From contig CADCVG010000001.1 of the NCBI GenBank assembly GCA_902806075.1, forward strand, positions 1-56,662: DNA of 56,662 nt, in the 5' to 3' direction. The stretch comes from an uncultured Rubrobacteraceae bacterium. Its GTDB lineage: Bacteria; Actinomycetota; Rubrobacteria; Rubrobacterales; Rubrobacteraceae. The position numbers and the translations under genes were made by a program. This document shows, piece by piece, positions 28,361 to 36,468 of the stretch. The first letter of the stretch is position 1, and the number at the start of each line of letters is the position of its first letter. Under the pieces are notes generated by a model. The model had not been told where the DNA came from and made no database searches. It was given only the letters and a program-made list of their open reading frames with translations.

Positions 28361-28780
28361 ATGCATAGGAATCCGGACAGCACCGACATAAAGCGCCTGC
28401 TCGAAGGGTCGCGCAACGTCGCGGTCGTAGGGCTCTCAGAGAGCCCGTACCGCACGAGCCACGCCATAGCGAGCGTCCTGCAACGTTTCGGGTACAGGAT
28501 CTTCCCGGTCAACCCGAACCTAACCGGGCCGGTCCTCGGCGAGGAGCCGTATGCCACGGTCGAAAAGATACCAGAGTCTATAGACATAGTAGACGTGTTC
28601 CGCCGCAGCGAGAAGGTCATGCCGGTCGCGGAGGACGCCGTCGCCGCCGGTGCGAAGGTCTTATGGATGCAGTCGGGCGTCATAAACGAGGAGGCCGCAG
28701 AGTACGCAGAAGAGCACGGCCTCATCGTGGTCATGGACCGGTGCATCAAAGTGGATCACGCCTCACTCGTCGGCCGGTAG
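28361..28780 (+). CDS. CoA-binding domain protein (YccU-like)
   Basis: A stand-alone CoA-binding Rossmann domain of 139 aa. The loop NVAVVGLSESPYRTSHAIA is the nucleotide-binding turn, followed by YRIFPVNPNL and VLWMQSGVINEEAAEYAEE. MDRCIKVDH near the end is the family C-terminus. Shine-Dalgarno AAGGAG precedes the ATG. It is probably co-transcribed with the flavoprotein. Biochemical role unknown. Confidence 0.88.
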   Translation: MHRNPDSTDIKRLLEGSRNVAVVGLSESPYRTSHAIASVLQRFGYRIFPVNPNLTGPVLGEEPYATVEKIPESIDIVDVFRRSEKVMPVAEDAVAAGAKVLWMQSGVINEEAAEYAEEHGLIVVMDRCIKVDHASLVGR

Positions 28781-28865
28781 CTTCGGGGACTCGCGCCCCA
28801 CGAGTAAGCATCCGGCAAAACGGGTATGACGCATACTGGACTGTAGGCAAGGGAAAGGAACTAGT

Positions 28866-29408
28866 ATGCCGCGCATCCAACCGATCGAGAAGGAGAACGC
28901 CCCGGAAGAGTCGCGCCCGCTGATGGAGAAGGGAGAGCAGGCGGCCGGGCAGATGCTCAACTTCTTCAAGCAGTTGGCGGTCTCCCCGGCGTCCTTCAAG
29001 GGCTTCATGGAGTTGGACGGCGCGCTTCATGGTAGCGCCCTCGACCCGGAGACTCACGAGGTCGTCTACATCGGGACCTCGGACTACAACGGCTGCACTT
29101 ACTGACTCTCGGTACACTCCGCGGTCGCGGAGCAGGTGGGTCTGAGCCAGGACGAGGTAGGACAGGCGCAGCGGTTCGAGTCCGATGACGAGAAGCGGGC
29201 GGCCGCTTTGAGGTTCGCCAGAGAGGTAGTTGAGACCCGCGGGCATCCCTCCGACGAATCTTTCAATGCGGTCAGGGAGGCCGGCTACACCGACGAGCAG
29301 ATCATGGAGATAATCTCCACCGTCGCCCTTGCCACCTTTACCAACTACATGAACGAGACCATAGATACCGAGTTGGACATTCCCGTGGTCGAGCCGACGA
29401 CCAAGTAA
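28866..29408 (+). CDS. AhpD/carboxymuconolactone decarboxylase-family selenoprotein, UGA at codon 80
   Basis: One frame encodes 180 aa if the TGA at 29103-29105 is read as selenocysteine. Around it the protein reads YNGCTY-U-LSVHSAVAEQ. Homologues carry CxxC-xxx-His here, so Sec80 replaces the second Cys beside Cys77, with His84 in place. After the UGA 100 family-like codons follow (ALRFAREVVETRG, EIISTVALATFTNYMNE). A hairpin with GGUC loop lies at 29117-29132. Known AhpD-like selenoproteins exist in other bacteria; the product is a probable thiol/selenol peroxidase-type enzyme. Alternative: a Cys-to-stop pseudogene. Start ATG 28866 follows AAAGGAA. Confidence 0.85.
29117..29132 (+). promoter_or_regulatory. 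Candidate bacterial SECIS hairpin
   Basis: CTCCGC pairs perfectly with GCGGAG around a GGTC tetraloop. The loop begins 17 nt after the UGA. Bacterial SECIS elements need a short stem within the coding region and a G in the first two loop positions at about this distance. From memory, E. coli fdhF also has a GGUC loop 18 nt after its UGA. It would recruit SelB with Sec-tRNA. Confidence 0.75.
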
Positions 29409-29423
29409 GAGACGAACCTTTGC

Positions 29424-29449
29424 GGGGGCGGCGTGTCCGCCCCCTTTTT
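29424..29449 (+). terminator. Intrinsic terminator after selenoprotein gene
   Basis: Stem GGGGGCGG with CCGCCCCC around a 5-nt loop, then five T. It lies 15 bp after the TAA of the UGA-containing gene, where a terminator should be if the whole frame is expressed. Confidence 0.9.
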
Positions 29450-29608
29450 CATGGCGAGACTATCCCGGACACGAGCTCTCTCCGCGCCGTCCTTACCGCG
29501 AAAGGCACCCGAACGTGGGTCCTCGGATACGAGTAGATACGTGTATCGTGTAGCGGCAAATCTGCGCCGTAGGACACGGTTGGGATCACGCGAAGGAGAG
29601 GAGACGAT

Positions 29609-30286
29609 ATGGCGAGAGTTTGTGTGTTCGACGTCAACGAGACGCTGTTGGATTTGGGGGCGCTGGACCCGCAGTTCGAGCGGGTCTTCGGCGACACCTC
29701 CACACGGCAGGCGTGGTTCGGGCAGTTTCTGGCTCTTTGGTTGACGGAGCTGGTCACCGGAGAGTACACGCCATTCGGCACCATCGGAGGGAGCGCACTG
29801 GAGATGGTCGCCGAACGGCAGGGCGTGGCCCTCTCGGACGAGGACAAGCAGCAGATCCTGGGCGGTCTGCAGGAGCTGCCGCCACACCCGGAGGTGGAGG
29901 AGAGTCTCGGACGCCTGCGCGACGCGGGTATACGCCTCGCGGCGTTGACGAACTCGACGCAGCAGGTGGCCGACGCCCAGATCGACAACTCGGGGCTCCG
30001 CGACTACTTCGATCAGGTCCTCTCGGCGGATACCGCGCAGAGCCTCAAGCCGGCGCCCGCACCGTACCGTATGGCTGCGGAGAGCCTCGGCGTGGAGGTC
30101 GGAGAAGTCCGGCTCGTGGCGGCCCACGCCTGGGACGTGGCGGGTGCGTTGCGCGCCGGGTGCGCTGCTGCCTTCGTGGCGAGGCCGGGCATGGTGCTCA
30201 ACCCGCTCGCTCAGCGGCCCGACGTGGTCGGCGCTGACCTGCGTGAGGTAGCGGATCGGATCCTCGAGGTCGAGACAGGCTCGTAG
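29609..30286 (+). CDS. HAD-superfamily type II haloacid dehalogenase-like hydrolase
   Basis: A 225-aa HAD hydrolase. Nucleophile Asp is in VCVFDVNETLLD; motif II is LTNSTQQ; the motif III lysine is in SLKPAPAPYRMAAE; motif IV is in VAAHAWDVAGALRAG. The AHAWD form is typical of L-2-haloacid dehalogenases. Substrate is unknown, and dehalogenation should not be assumed. A second, diverged HAD gene follows. Confidence 0.87.
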   Translation: MARVCVFDVNETLLDLGALDPQFERVFGDTSTRQAWFGQFLALWLTELVTGEYTPFGTIGGSALEMVAERQGVALSDEDKQQILGGLQELPPHPEVEESLGRLRDAGIRLAALTNSTQQVADAQIDNSGLRDYFDQVLSADTAQSLKPAPAPYRMAAESLGVEVGEVRLVAAHAWDVAGALRAGCAAAFVARPGMVLNPLAQRPDVVGADLREVADRILEVETGS

Positions 30287-30357
30287 CCGGCGTCGAAGCT
30301 CGTGAATGCTGTAGGCTCCACCTTACAGAAACAGGGGATTTTCGGAGGAGGTAGCAC

Positions 30358-31023
30358 ATGCCCGATGCCATAGGTTTCGACATCTACGGTACGTTGGTGG
30401 ATCCGCTGGAGATGAACGAGCGCCTGGAGCCACTCGCCGGAGATCTCTCCGTTAGCCTCGCCGCGCTCTGGCGCGAGAAGCAGCTCGAGTACACCTTCCG
30501 GCGCGGCCTGATGCGGGATTACGAGGACTTCGATTCCTGCACGCGCCGGGCGCTCGTCTTCGCCGCGGACGCTCTCGGAGTGAAGCTCTCCGAGCAGGAG
30601 CGAGACAGGCTCATCGAGGAGTACCAGAGCCTGAGTCCCTTCCCCGACGTGATCCCCGGCATCGAAGCCTTGAAAGAGAGAGGCCACCCGCTCGTAGCGT
30701 TCTCCAACGGCGTCGAGACGACGGTCCGGACCCTCCTGGTCCGAGCCGGCGTCCTTCCCCACCTCCAGGACGTCATAAGCGTGGACGACCTGAAGACGTT
30801 TAAGCCGGACCCCGAGGTCTACCGCTACCTGGCCCGGCGTCTCGGCGCTGAACCGTCCAGAATCTGGCTCGTCTCGAGCAACCCCTTCGACGTCATCGGC
30901 GCCAAAGCGGTTGGCCTGAAGGCCGCCTGGGTCCAACGCAACCCCGAGGCCCGATTCGATCCCTGGGACGTCGAACCAGACCTCGTCGCCCCGGACCTCC
31001 AAACGCTCGCCGAGAAGATCTAG
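30358..31023 (+). CDS. HAD-superfamily type II haloacid dehalogenase-like hydrolase (second copy)
   Basis: A 221-aa HAD hydrolase: IGFDIYGTLVDPL (nucleophile Asp), AFSNGVETTVRTLL, DDLKTFKPDPEVYRYLARRL and VSSNPFDVIGAKAVG (motif IV). GGAGG precedes the ATG at a good spacing. It is only distantly similar to the preceding HAD gene, so this is a family pair rather than a recent duplication. The stop runs into the cyclotransferase-like frame. Confidence 0.87.
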   Translation: MPDAIGFDIYGTLVDPLEMNERLEPLAGDLSVSLAALWREKQLEYTFRRGLMRDYEDFDSCTRRALVFAADALGVKLSEQERDRLIEEYQSLSPFPDVIPGIEALKERGHPLVAFSNGVETTVRTLLVRAGVLPHLQDVISVDDLKTFKPDPEVYRYLARRLGAEPSRIWLVSSNPFDVIGAKAVGLKAAWVQRNPEARFDPWDVEPDLVAPDLQTLAEKI

Positions 31024-31042
31024 GAGGCCTCCCGCGCACCTC

Positions 31043-31510
31043 CACGTCTTTGTCTACGGCACCCTGAAACGGGGCCAGAGCAACCACGAACGCTTCTGCC
31101 GGGGCCTCGTTTCGGCGAGAGAAGCGACCGTACAGGGTCGACTCTACGACCTCTCCTTCGGCTTCCCGGCCCTCGTCGTCCCGGAAGAGGACGTGCGCGC
31201 CACCGGCACCTCAGGCTACCTCGCCGACGCAGAGATGCAGCACAGCATGGAGACCGGGCCGCAAGCGTCCCTCCTCCTCCCGAATTGGGGCACCGTGCAT
31301 GGCGAGGTACTCACCTTCGCTAACCCCGGGGAGCGTCTCCCCGCCCTCGATGGTCTGGAGGGCTTCCGTCCGGGCGAAAAGAGCTTCTACAGGCGCGTCC
31401 TCATCCCCGCCGCGCTTACGGAGACGGGCGAGAGTGTTCTCGCGTGGGCCTACGCCGTCGAGTCGGCGAGCGGCGTGCATCTGCCGTGTGGACGCTGGCC
31501 GCCGCCATGA
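31043..31510 (+). pseudogene. Gamma-glutamylcyclotransferase-like frame without a start codon
   Basis: The frame reads HVFVYGTLKRGQSNHERFC and ends GVHLPCGRWPPP, a full-length GGCT/AIG2-like fold including ALDGLEGF with its probable catalytic Glu. There is no in-frame ATG, GTG or TTG between an in-frame stop near 30917 and the fold start; the codon before the first fold residue is CTC. An AGGAGG at 31022-31027 is well placed for initiation. It is either a pseudogene that lost its start, an assembly error, or reached by a +1 shift from the HAD gene end. GTG 31193 would truncate the fold. Confidence 0.65.
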
Positions 31511-31556
31511 CCTTACTAAACAAGACCCAAGTCGCGTCCGGTCTCCACAGATCGCA

Positions 31557-31591
31557 GAAGGGAGGGCCCGCACTGTGCGAACCCTCCCTTC
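31557..31591. terminator. Bidirectional hairpin between convergent genes
   Basis: GAAGGGAGGG pairs with CCCTCCCTTC over 10 bp, with a small inner CGCA/TGCG stem in the 15-nt loop. It lies between the plus-strand cyclotransferase-like frame and the minus-strand PRC-barrel gene. No long T-run follows on either side. Confidence 0.55.
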
Positions 31592-31651
31592 CCAGAATAG
31601 TTTCGTCCGTCTGGGAGTCGCGGTCGCTCGAATTTGAAGAATCCTGCGTCT

Positions 31652-32812
31652 CTAACGCTGGACGCGTCGCCACACCTTGCTGATCCCACCCTCTTCCTGT
31701 CCACCCTCGCCCGAGCGCTGCTGCATCTCCCGGGTCTCGTCGCGAGAACCTGTCGTGCCAGCGTCCCGGTCTTCGAGGTCGCCCTCACCACCGGGCTCGC
31801 CGCCGTGTTGGATCATTCCCTCTCCGGCCGATCCAGAGCCCGGCATCGAGCCGGAAGTCTCGGAGCCCCCGCGACCGCCGGACTCGCTACGTTCGCCGCC
31901 CTCGCGGAGCCCCTCGCGTATTCCCTCGCGGACTCCCTCCCGAACCGCCTCGCGGACCCTCTCGTCCTCTGTGCGGCCCGGATCTCCGGTTTGGGTCTCC
32001 CCTGTGCTACCCGATCTCGCCTCGTCGTCGCGGCCCTCTACGGAAGTGCCGGAGCGATCCTCGTAGCCCTGGTCGCCTCGCTCACCGACCTCGCGCCGAT
32101 CCATCCCCTCTTCGGCCGCCCCGGAGCCCGTTACCACGCCGGAAGTGCCCGGATCCTCGCGGTGACCGCGGGTCATGCTGCCCACGTCCTCTTCCGCGCG
32201 ACCACGCTCGCTAGTCTCGATGTCCGGAATGCTCCCCGAAGGGGTAGCGCTGCCGGCGCCAGCCCCTCCCATCGCCGACTCGGAGCTCATGTCCTCGCGG
32301 TTCTGGTACGTCTCCTGTCCCACGCGCTCCCGATCCTCGGCACCACCCGCCGAGGCGCCCGAGCGCCTGTCCGGCATGTCGCGGTCGCCTGCCATCGTGT
32401 CGTCCTCACCCATCGTCGCGCCCGCTGCGGCTCCACCCGCGGTCGTTCCGGAGGCCCGGCCATAGGAGCCTTGTCCGGCGGGGCCCCCCAGGCCGAAGTG
32501 GCGGCGGATCCTGTCTTCGAACCCGGCGTCCACCTCGTCGTCGTCGCTATAGGTTGGGGCGTCTTTTACGTGCTCCTTTGTCTCGGCGACCTCTATCCTG
32601 CGCCCCTGCTCGTCGACGCGCGAGATCTCCATCGGCACCAAAGTCGTCCCCGAGAGCCCGAACAGGCCCATCTCTACCCCGATGTACTCCTCGCGGTCGG
32701 TCTCGTCCACGAAGAGCTCATCCACCTTGCCTATCTTCTCACCCGCGTTGTCGTAGACCGTATAGCCCTCGTACTTCTCCTCAAGTTCTCTCAGCCGCTC
32801 ATCGCTGGCCAC
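31652..32812 (-). CDS. PRC-barrel domain protein with long disordered Gly/Glu/Ser tail
   Basis: The N-terminal PRC-barrel (about residues 10-75: YTVYDNAGEKIGKVDELFVD, then GTTLVPMEISRVDEQ) is followed by about 300 residues low in hydrophobics and rich in Gly, Ser, Glu, Arg and Thr. Within it REAVREGVREGIREGLREGG is a tetrapeptide repeat with a V/I/L-R-E-G pattern. Proteins of this type appear in stress-tolerant actinobacteria; function is unknown. GTG start with GGAGGAG upstream. Confidence 0.75.
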   Translation of the reverse strand: MASDERLRELEEKYEGYTVYDNAGEKIGKVDELFVDETDREEYIGVEMGLFGLSGTTLVPMEISRVDEQGRRIEVAETKEHVKDAPTYSDDDEVDAGFEDRIRRHFGLGGPAGQGSYGRASGTTAGGAAAGATMGEDDTMAGDRDMPDRRSGASAGGAEDRERVGQETYQNREDMSSESAMGGAGAGSATPSGSIPDIETSERGRAEEDVGSMTRGHREDPGTSGVVTGSGAAEEGMDRREVGERGDQGYEDRSGTSVEGRDDEARSGSTGETQTGDPGRTEDERVREAVREGVREGIREGLREGGERSESGGRGGSETSGSMPGSGSAGEGMIQHGGEPGGEGDLEDRDAGTTGSRDETREMQQRSGEGGQEEGGISKVWRRVQR

Positions 32813-33002
32813 AGCTAACTCCTCCTTGTGACGTTTGCTCCACGCGCAAGAAAATTACCCTCTCACCGCCGGAGTAAACATATGGGGCAGGGGTACCAAC
32901 CAGAATGGTCCGCGGAGCGGCCGGATCCATACGCCAGGGTATACTGCCGGCGGGATAGGTGGATGTATTGGTGCTGGTTCCGCGGGAGGTCGTCTCTGGA
33001 GC

Positions 33003-34475
33003 ATGGGTTCTTCCAAGCATGTAATGGCCATCGATGCCGGGTCCTCCTCGGTGCGATGCTCCCTCTACGACGAGACGGGCATCCTTGTGAAGGACACCGG
33101 TACGAGCTTCGGATACGGGTTCGAGACCACCCGTGACGGCGGGGCGACCCTCGACGTCGATGCGCTCTGCGGGCTCGTCTTCCATGCTATAGACGAGACG
33201 CTCGCCCATGCCGGGGCGCGAGAGATCTCCGGGGTGGCGTTGAGCACGTTCTGGCACGGCGTCCTGGGCGTGGACCGGCGGGGCAACCCGACCACGCCGG
33301 TCTTTACCTGGGCCGACCGGCGGGCCGCAGGCGCAGCCGAGGAGCTCCGGGGGCGGCTCGACGAGACCGCCGTCCACCGAAGGACCGGGTGCATGCTCCA
33401 CTCCAGCTACCTGCCGGCGAAGCTCATGTGGTTGAGTCGCTCCTCTCCGCAAGAGTTCGAGAGTACCGTACGCTGGCTCTCTCCGGGGGAATACCTCCAT
33501 CTCAAGCTCTTCGGCGAGGCGACGGCGGGCACCTCAATGGCCGCCGGCACCGGCCTCTTCGACCAGAACCGGGCGGTCTGGGATAGAGAACTGCTAGACG
33601 CGCTTCCCATAGGCGCCGGGCAACTCTCCCCTGTCTCGGATGAGCCGCTGCGAGGTTTGCGGGGGGAGTGGGCGCGGCGGTGGCCGGCGCTCGAGAACGT
33701 GCCGTGGTTCCCGGCGGTCGGGGACGGGGCATGCTCCAACGTAGGAAGTGGCTGTGTGGGGCGCGGGAGACTGGCGCTCATGGTCGGGACGAGCGGGGCG
33801 ATGAGGATGCTGTGGCAGGCTGGTTCAGCCGAGCCGCCCGGGGATCTGTGGTGTTACCGGGTGAACGTGAGCAGGTTCATCGCCGGCGGGGCGCTCTCTG
33901 ACGGCGGTAACCTCGTGGCCTGGCTGCGTAAGACCCTGCGGCTGCCGGAGCCTCGGGAGACCGAGAAGCTACTCGCCGCGATGGAGCCCGGTGCGCACGG
34001 ACTAACCTTTCTGCCGCTCCTGGCCGGAGAACGCGGGCCGGGCTGGGCAGACAAGGCGAACGGCACCGTGGCGGGGCTCTCGATGACGACGGAGCCGGTC
34101 GAGATACTGCGCGCCGCGATGGAGGCAATAGCACTCCGCTTCACGCTTATAGCGCAGAGGCTGGACGAGGCCTTCCCTCACGAGGCCGGGGACCGGGAGA
34201 TCGTCGCCACCGGAGGCGGTCTGCTGGGCTCGCCGACGTGGACGGAGATCATGGCGGACGCGCTGGGTAGACCTATAACCGTCTCGGCGATCCCGGAGGC
34301 GTCGAGCCGGGGCGCGGCGCTGCTAGCCCTGGAGGCGCTTGGGGGGCCCAGGGTCGAGGAGTTCGAGGCGCCTCTGGGCGAGACGCACGAGCCGGCCCCT
34401 TCGCGCCACGAGGTCTACAGGGAGGCCCTGGAGCGCCAGCGCAAGCTCTACGACGCCGTAGTGAAGGGAGAATAA
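33003..34475 (+). CDS. FGGY-family carbohydrate kinase (gluconokinase-like)
   Basis: Sugar kinase of 490 aa from ATG 33003; a longer frame from 32835 adds an unconserved leader. The N-terminal phosphate loop is VMAIDAGSSSVRCSLYDETG; GVALSTFWHGVLGVD and the C-terminal ATGGGLLGSPTWTEIMADALG signature follow. GMPP-like catalytic Asp is expected in TPVFTWADRRAAG. Gluconate or xylulose are possible substrates. A TATACT at 32939-32944 could be its -10, but no -35 is clear. Confidence 0.82.
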   Translation: MGSSKHVMAIDAGSSSVRCSLYDETGILVKDTGTSFGYGFETTRDGGATLDVDALCGLVFHAIDETLAHAGAREISGVALSTFWHGVLGVDRRGNPTTPVFTWADRRAAGAAEELRGRLDETAVHRRTGCMLHSSYLPAKLMWLSRSSPQEFESTVRWLSPGEYLHLKLFGEATAGTSMAAGTGLFDQNRAVWDRELLDALPIGAGQLSPVSDEPLRGLRGEWARRWPALENVPWFPAVGDGACSNVGSGCVGRGRLALMVGTSGAMRMLWQAGSAEPPGDLWCYRVNVSRFIAGGALSDGGNLVAWLRKTLRLPEPRETEKLLAAMEPGAHGLTFLPLLAGERGPGWADKANGTVAGLSMTTEPVEILRAAMEAIALRFTLIAQRLDEAFPHEAGDREIVATGGGLLGSPTWTEIMADALGRPITVSAIPEASSRGAALLALEALGGPRVEEFEAPLGETHEPAPSRHEVYREALERQRKLYDAVVKGE

Positions 34476-34481
34476 AGAGAT

Positions 34482-34514
34482 GCGAGCCCCAGGGGCTTGG
34501 CCCCTGGAGCTCGC
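34482..34514. terminator. Bidirectional terminator between kinase and citrate synthase
   Basis: GCGAG and CCAGGGG pair with CCCCTGG and CTCGC around a short CTTGG-containing loop, with one mismatch. The hairpin lies between two convergent stops only about 60 bp apart. Confidence 0.7.
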
Positions 34515-34533
34515 GTGTCGGGATGAGCGGGAG

Positions 34534-35916
34534 TTACAGACTTTCCTGGTGGTGCTGACGATCCTCTAGCGGGACGTAGTCAGCTTCGCGGGGGCCCGTG
34601 TAGATCTGGCGGGGACGCGCGATCTTGAACTCTTCGTCGTTCATCAGCTCTAGCCACTGGGCCATCCAGCCGGGAGTCCGTCCTATGGCGAACATAACGG
34701 TGAAGGCGTCGGCCGGGATGTTCATCGCCTCGTAGATGATCCCCGACCAGTAGTCGACGTTGGGGTAGAGCTTGCGGCTCGTGAAGTACTCGTCGTCGAG
34801 CGCGCGCTTCTCGAGCTCTATGGCTACGTCGAGGAGCGGGCTCTCCTTGCTCGTGGCCTCCAGGACCTCGTCGACGTGGCCGCGAATTATGCGAGCACGC
34901 GGATCGTAGTTCTTGTAGACCCGGTGGCCGAAGCCCATCAGCCGCTCGTTGCCGTCCTTGACACCCTGCAGGAAATCGGGGATGTTGTCGGTCGAGCCTA
35001 TCCGCTGGAGCATCTTGAGGACCGCGACGTTCGCCCCGCCGTGCAGAGGCCCATAGAGCCCGGCCACACCGGCAGCGATGGCTGAGAATGGATCGGGCAG
35101 CGAGGAGCCGGCGACCCGCACGGCCGCCGCCGAGCAGTTCTGCTCGTGGTCCGCATGCAGGATAAACAGTACGTCGAGTGCCTTCTCGATGCGCGGGTCC
35201 GGCTTGTAGCTGGGCTCGGCCATCTTGAAGAGCATCGAGAGGAAGTTACCCGTGTAGGAGAGGTCGTTATCCGGGTAGACGTACGGTAGCCCCAAGGAGC
35301 GCCGGTAGGCGAACGCGGCGAGGGTCGGCATCTTGGCGATCATACGCACCGCCGAGACGTGGCGCTGGTACTCGTCGCCCACCTCCATGGCCTCCGGGTA
35401 GAAGGTCGAGAGCGCGCCGACAGAGGCGAGGAGCATGCCCATCGGGTTCGCGTCGTGGCGGAAGCCACTCATGAAGTCCTTGATGTTCTCGTGGACGTAG
35501 GTGTGATGGGTAACCTGGTAGATCCAGTTGTTCAACTGGTCCTCGGTGGGGAGGTGGCCGTGGATCAGGAGATACGAAACCTCAAGGAACGTCGAGTTCT
35601 CGGCGAGTTGCTCGATAGGAATGCCCCGGTGCTCCAGAACACCGTTCTCGCCGTCTATGTAGGTGATGGCGCTCCGGCAGCTCGCCGTGTTCGAGTAACC
35701 CGGATCGTAGGTCATAAGGCCGAAGTCATCATCGGAGACCTTGATCTGGCGAAGGTCCATCGCCCGCACGGTGCCGTCCTTGATCTCGACATCATACGTC
35801 TTGCCCGTGCGGTTGTCGGTCACCGTGAGGCTGTTCTCCTCCTCGGTCCCGCTGCTGCCGTCCTGCGTCGCCTGCGCTTTATCTGTCAACCTCTCTGCCC
35901 CTTTCGTAACTTCCAC
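34534..35916 (-). CDS. gltA: Citrate synthase
   Basis: Condenses acetyl-CoA with oxaloacetate. The 460 aa have an N-terminal beta region (RTGKTYDVEIKDGTVRAMDL) typical of type II hexameric enzymes. Active-site His blocks are LHADHEQNCSAAAVRVAGSS and GFGHRVYKNYDPRA, and GPLHGGANVAVLKML is present. Whether NADH regulates it is not visible. Its GTG start lies about 46 nt downstream of a consensus -10 (35969-35974). Confidence 0.94.
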   Translation of the reverse strand: MEVTKGAERLTDKAQATQDGSSGTEEENSLTVTDNRTGKTYDVEIKDGTVRAMDLRQIKVSDDDFGLMTYDPGYSNTASCRSAITYIDGENGVLEHRGIPIEQLAENSTFLEVSYLLIHGHLPTEDQLNNWIYQVTHHTYVHENIKDFMSGFRHDANPMGMLLASVGALSTFYPEAMEVGDEYQRHVSAVRMIAKMPTLAAFAYRRSLGLPYVYPDNDLSYTGNFLSMLFKMAEPSYKPDPRIEKALDVLFILHADHEQNCSAAAVRVAGSSLPDPFSAIAAGVAGLYGPLHGGANVAVLKMLQRIGSTDNIPDFLQGVKDGNERLMGFGHRVYKNYDPRARIIRGHVDEVLEATSKESPLLDVAIELEKRALDDEYFTSRKLYPNVDYWSGIIYEAMNIPADAFTVMFAIGRTPGWMAQWLELMNDEEFKIARPRQIYTGPREADYVPLEDRQHHQESL

Positions 35917-35930
35917 CCTGGGCCAGCTCT

Positions 35931-35988
35931 CCGGCGGCCTTCTTTTCCCAACTGTTATTGACGAGACTATTATACCGTTCGCCGCCGG
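35931..35988 (-). promoter_or_regulatory. gltA promoter with flanking inverted repeat
   Basis: A perfect -10 TATAAT (35969-35974 on the minus strand) is enclosed by an 8-bp inverted repeat, CCGGCGGC at 35931-35938 and GCCGCCGG at 35981-35988. The -35 region is weak. The repeat could be an operator half-site pair or an mRNA/DNA hairpin; its function is unknown. Confidence 0.5.
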
Positions 35989-36468
35989 ACAAATGGAAAG
36001 CAGCCGGTGGGGCCTGCCCGGGGAAGAAGGGGCCGGAGAAAGAGGAAGGTAGGATAAAAGAAGTAGGGTGAACCGATCCCCTGTACACGGCCCCTGGGGC
36101 CTCCGGGCGCGTACCCGTGCCAGGCAGGCCGGGGCGTGGCGGCGTATGGACTACCTTCTGGCGGGTAGGTGAAGCGAGGATCGGGGAGTTGGTGGTCGAG
36201 TCGGGGCATATAGGCGTAGGTTGGACCCGCGAGGCGCGCGGAGATTACTCTGCCTCGCTCTTCTCCGGCTACGAGCGCCAGATGCGGCGGCACTCCGCCG
36301 GGGAGTACCTCTCGGGTCTTGCCTTCATCAGGCTCCTCCCCCATCTCCAACCCTGAAGCTCCTCTTCGAGGCTTGCGAAGAAGACGCCGGGGCGGGCTGA
36401 ACACTCCTCAAGCACCCTGTACCAGCGCCACAAGAGAGGCGCTGCCCGCTACCTCTTCTCGAGGCTGC
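35989..36468. other. 480-bp intergenic region, no gene recognised
   Basis: Between gltA and the HMG-CoA lyase gene. Open frames of 79 aa (plus) and 144 aa (minus) occur, but they match nothing I know and have no Shine-Dalgarno. A 7-bp stem (CAGCGCC/GGCGCTG, 36423-36444) downstream of the lyase may be a weak terminator. Possibly a degenerated gene. Confidence 0.4.

Noticed and set aside
29136-29408. Separate 90-aa gene starting at GTG
   Set aside because: In frame with the upstream AhpD-like part and lacks the active-site half; better explained as the C-terminal part after a Sec UGA.
29609-31023. True haloacid dehalogenation operon
   Set aside because: The two HAD proteins carry the type II fold, but no haloacid transporter or regulator is present and the family is broad.
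31634-32818. 394-aa plus-strand frame opposite the PRC-barrel gene
   Set aside because: Low-complexity shadow; the minus strand has a recognised PRC-barrel, SD and start.
35970-36404. 144-aa minus-strand protein between gltA and HMG-CoA lyase
   Set aside because: Unrecognised, Pro/Arg-rich, covers the gltA promoter and has no SD.
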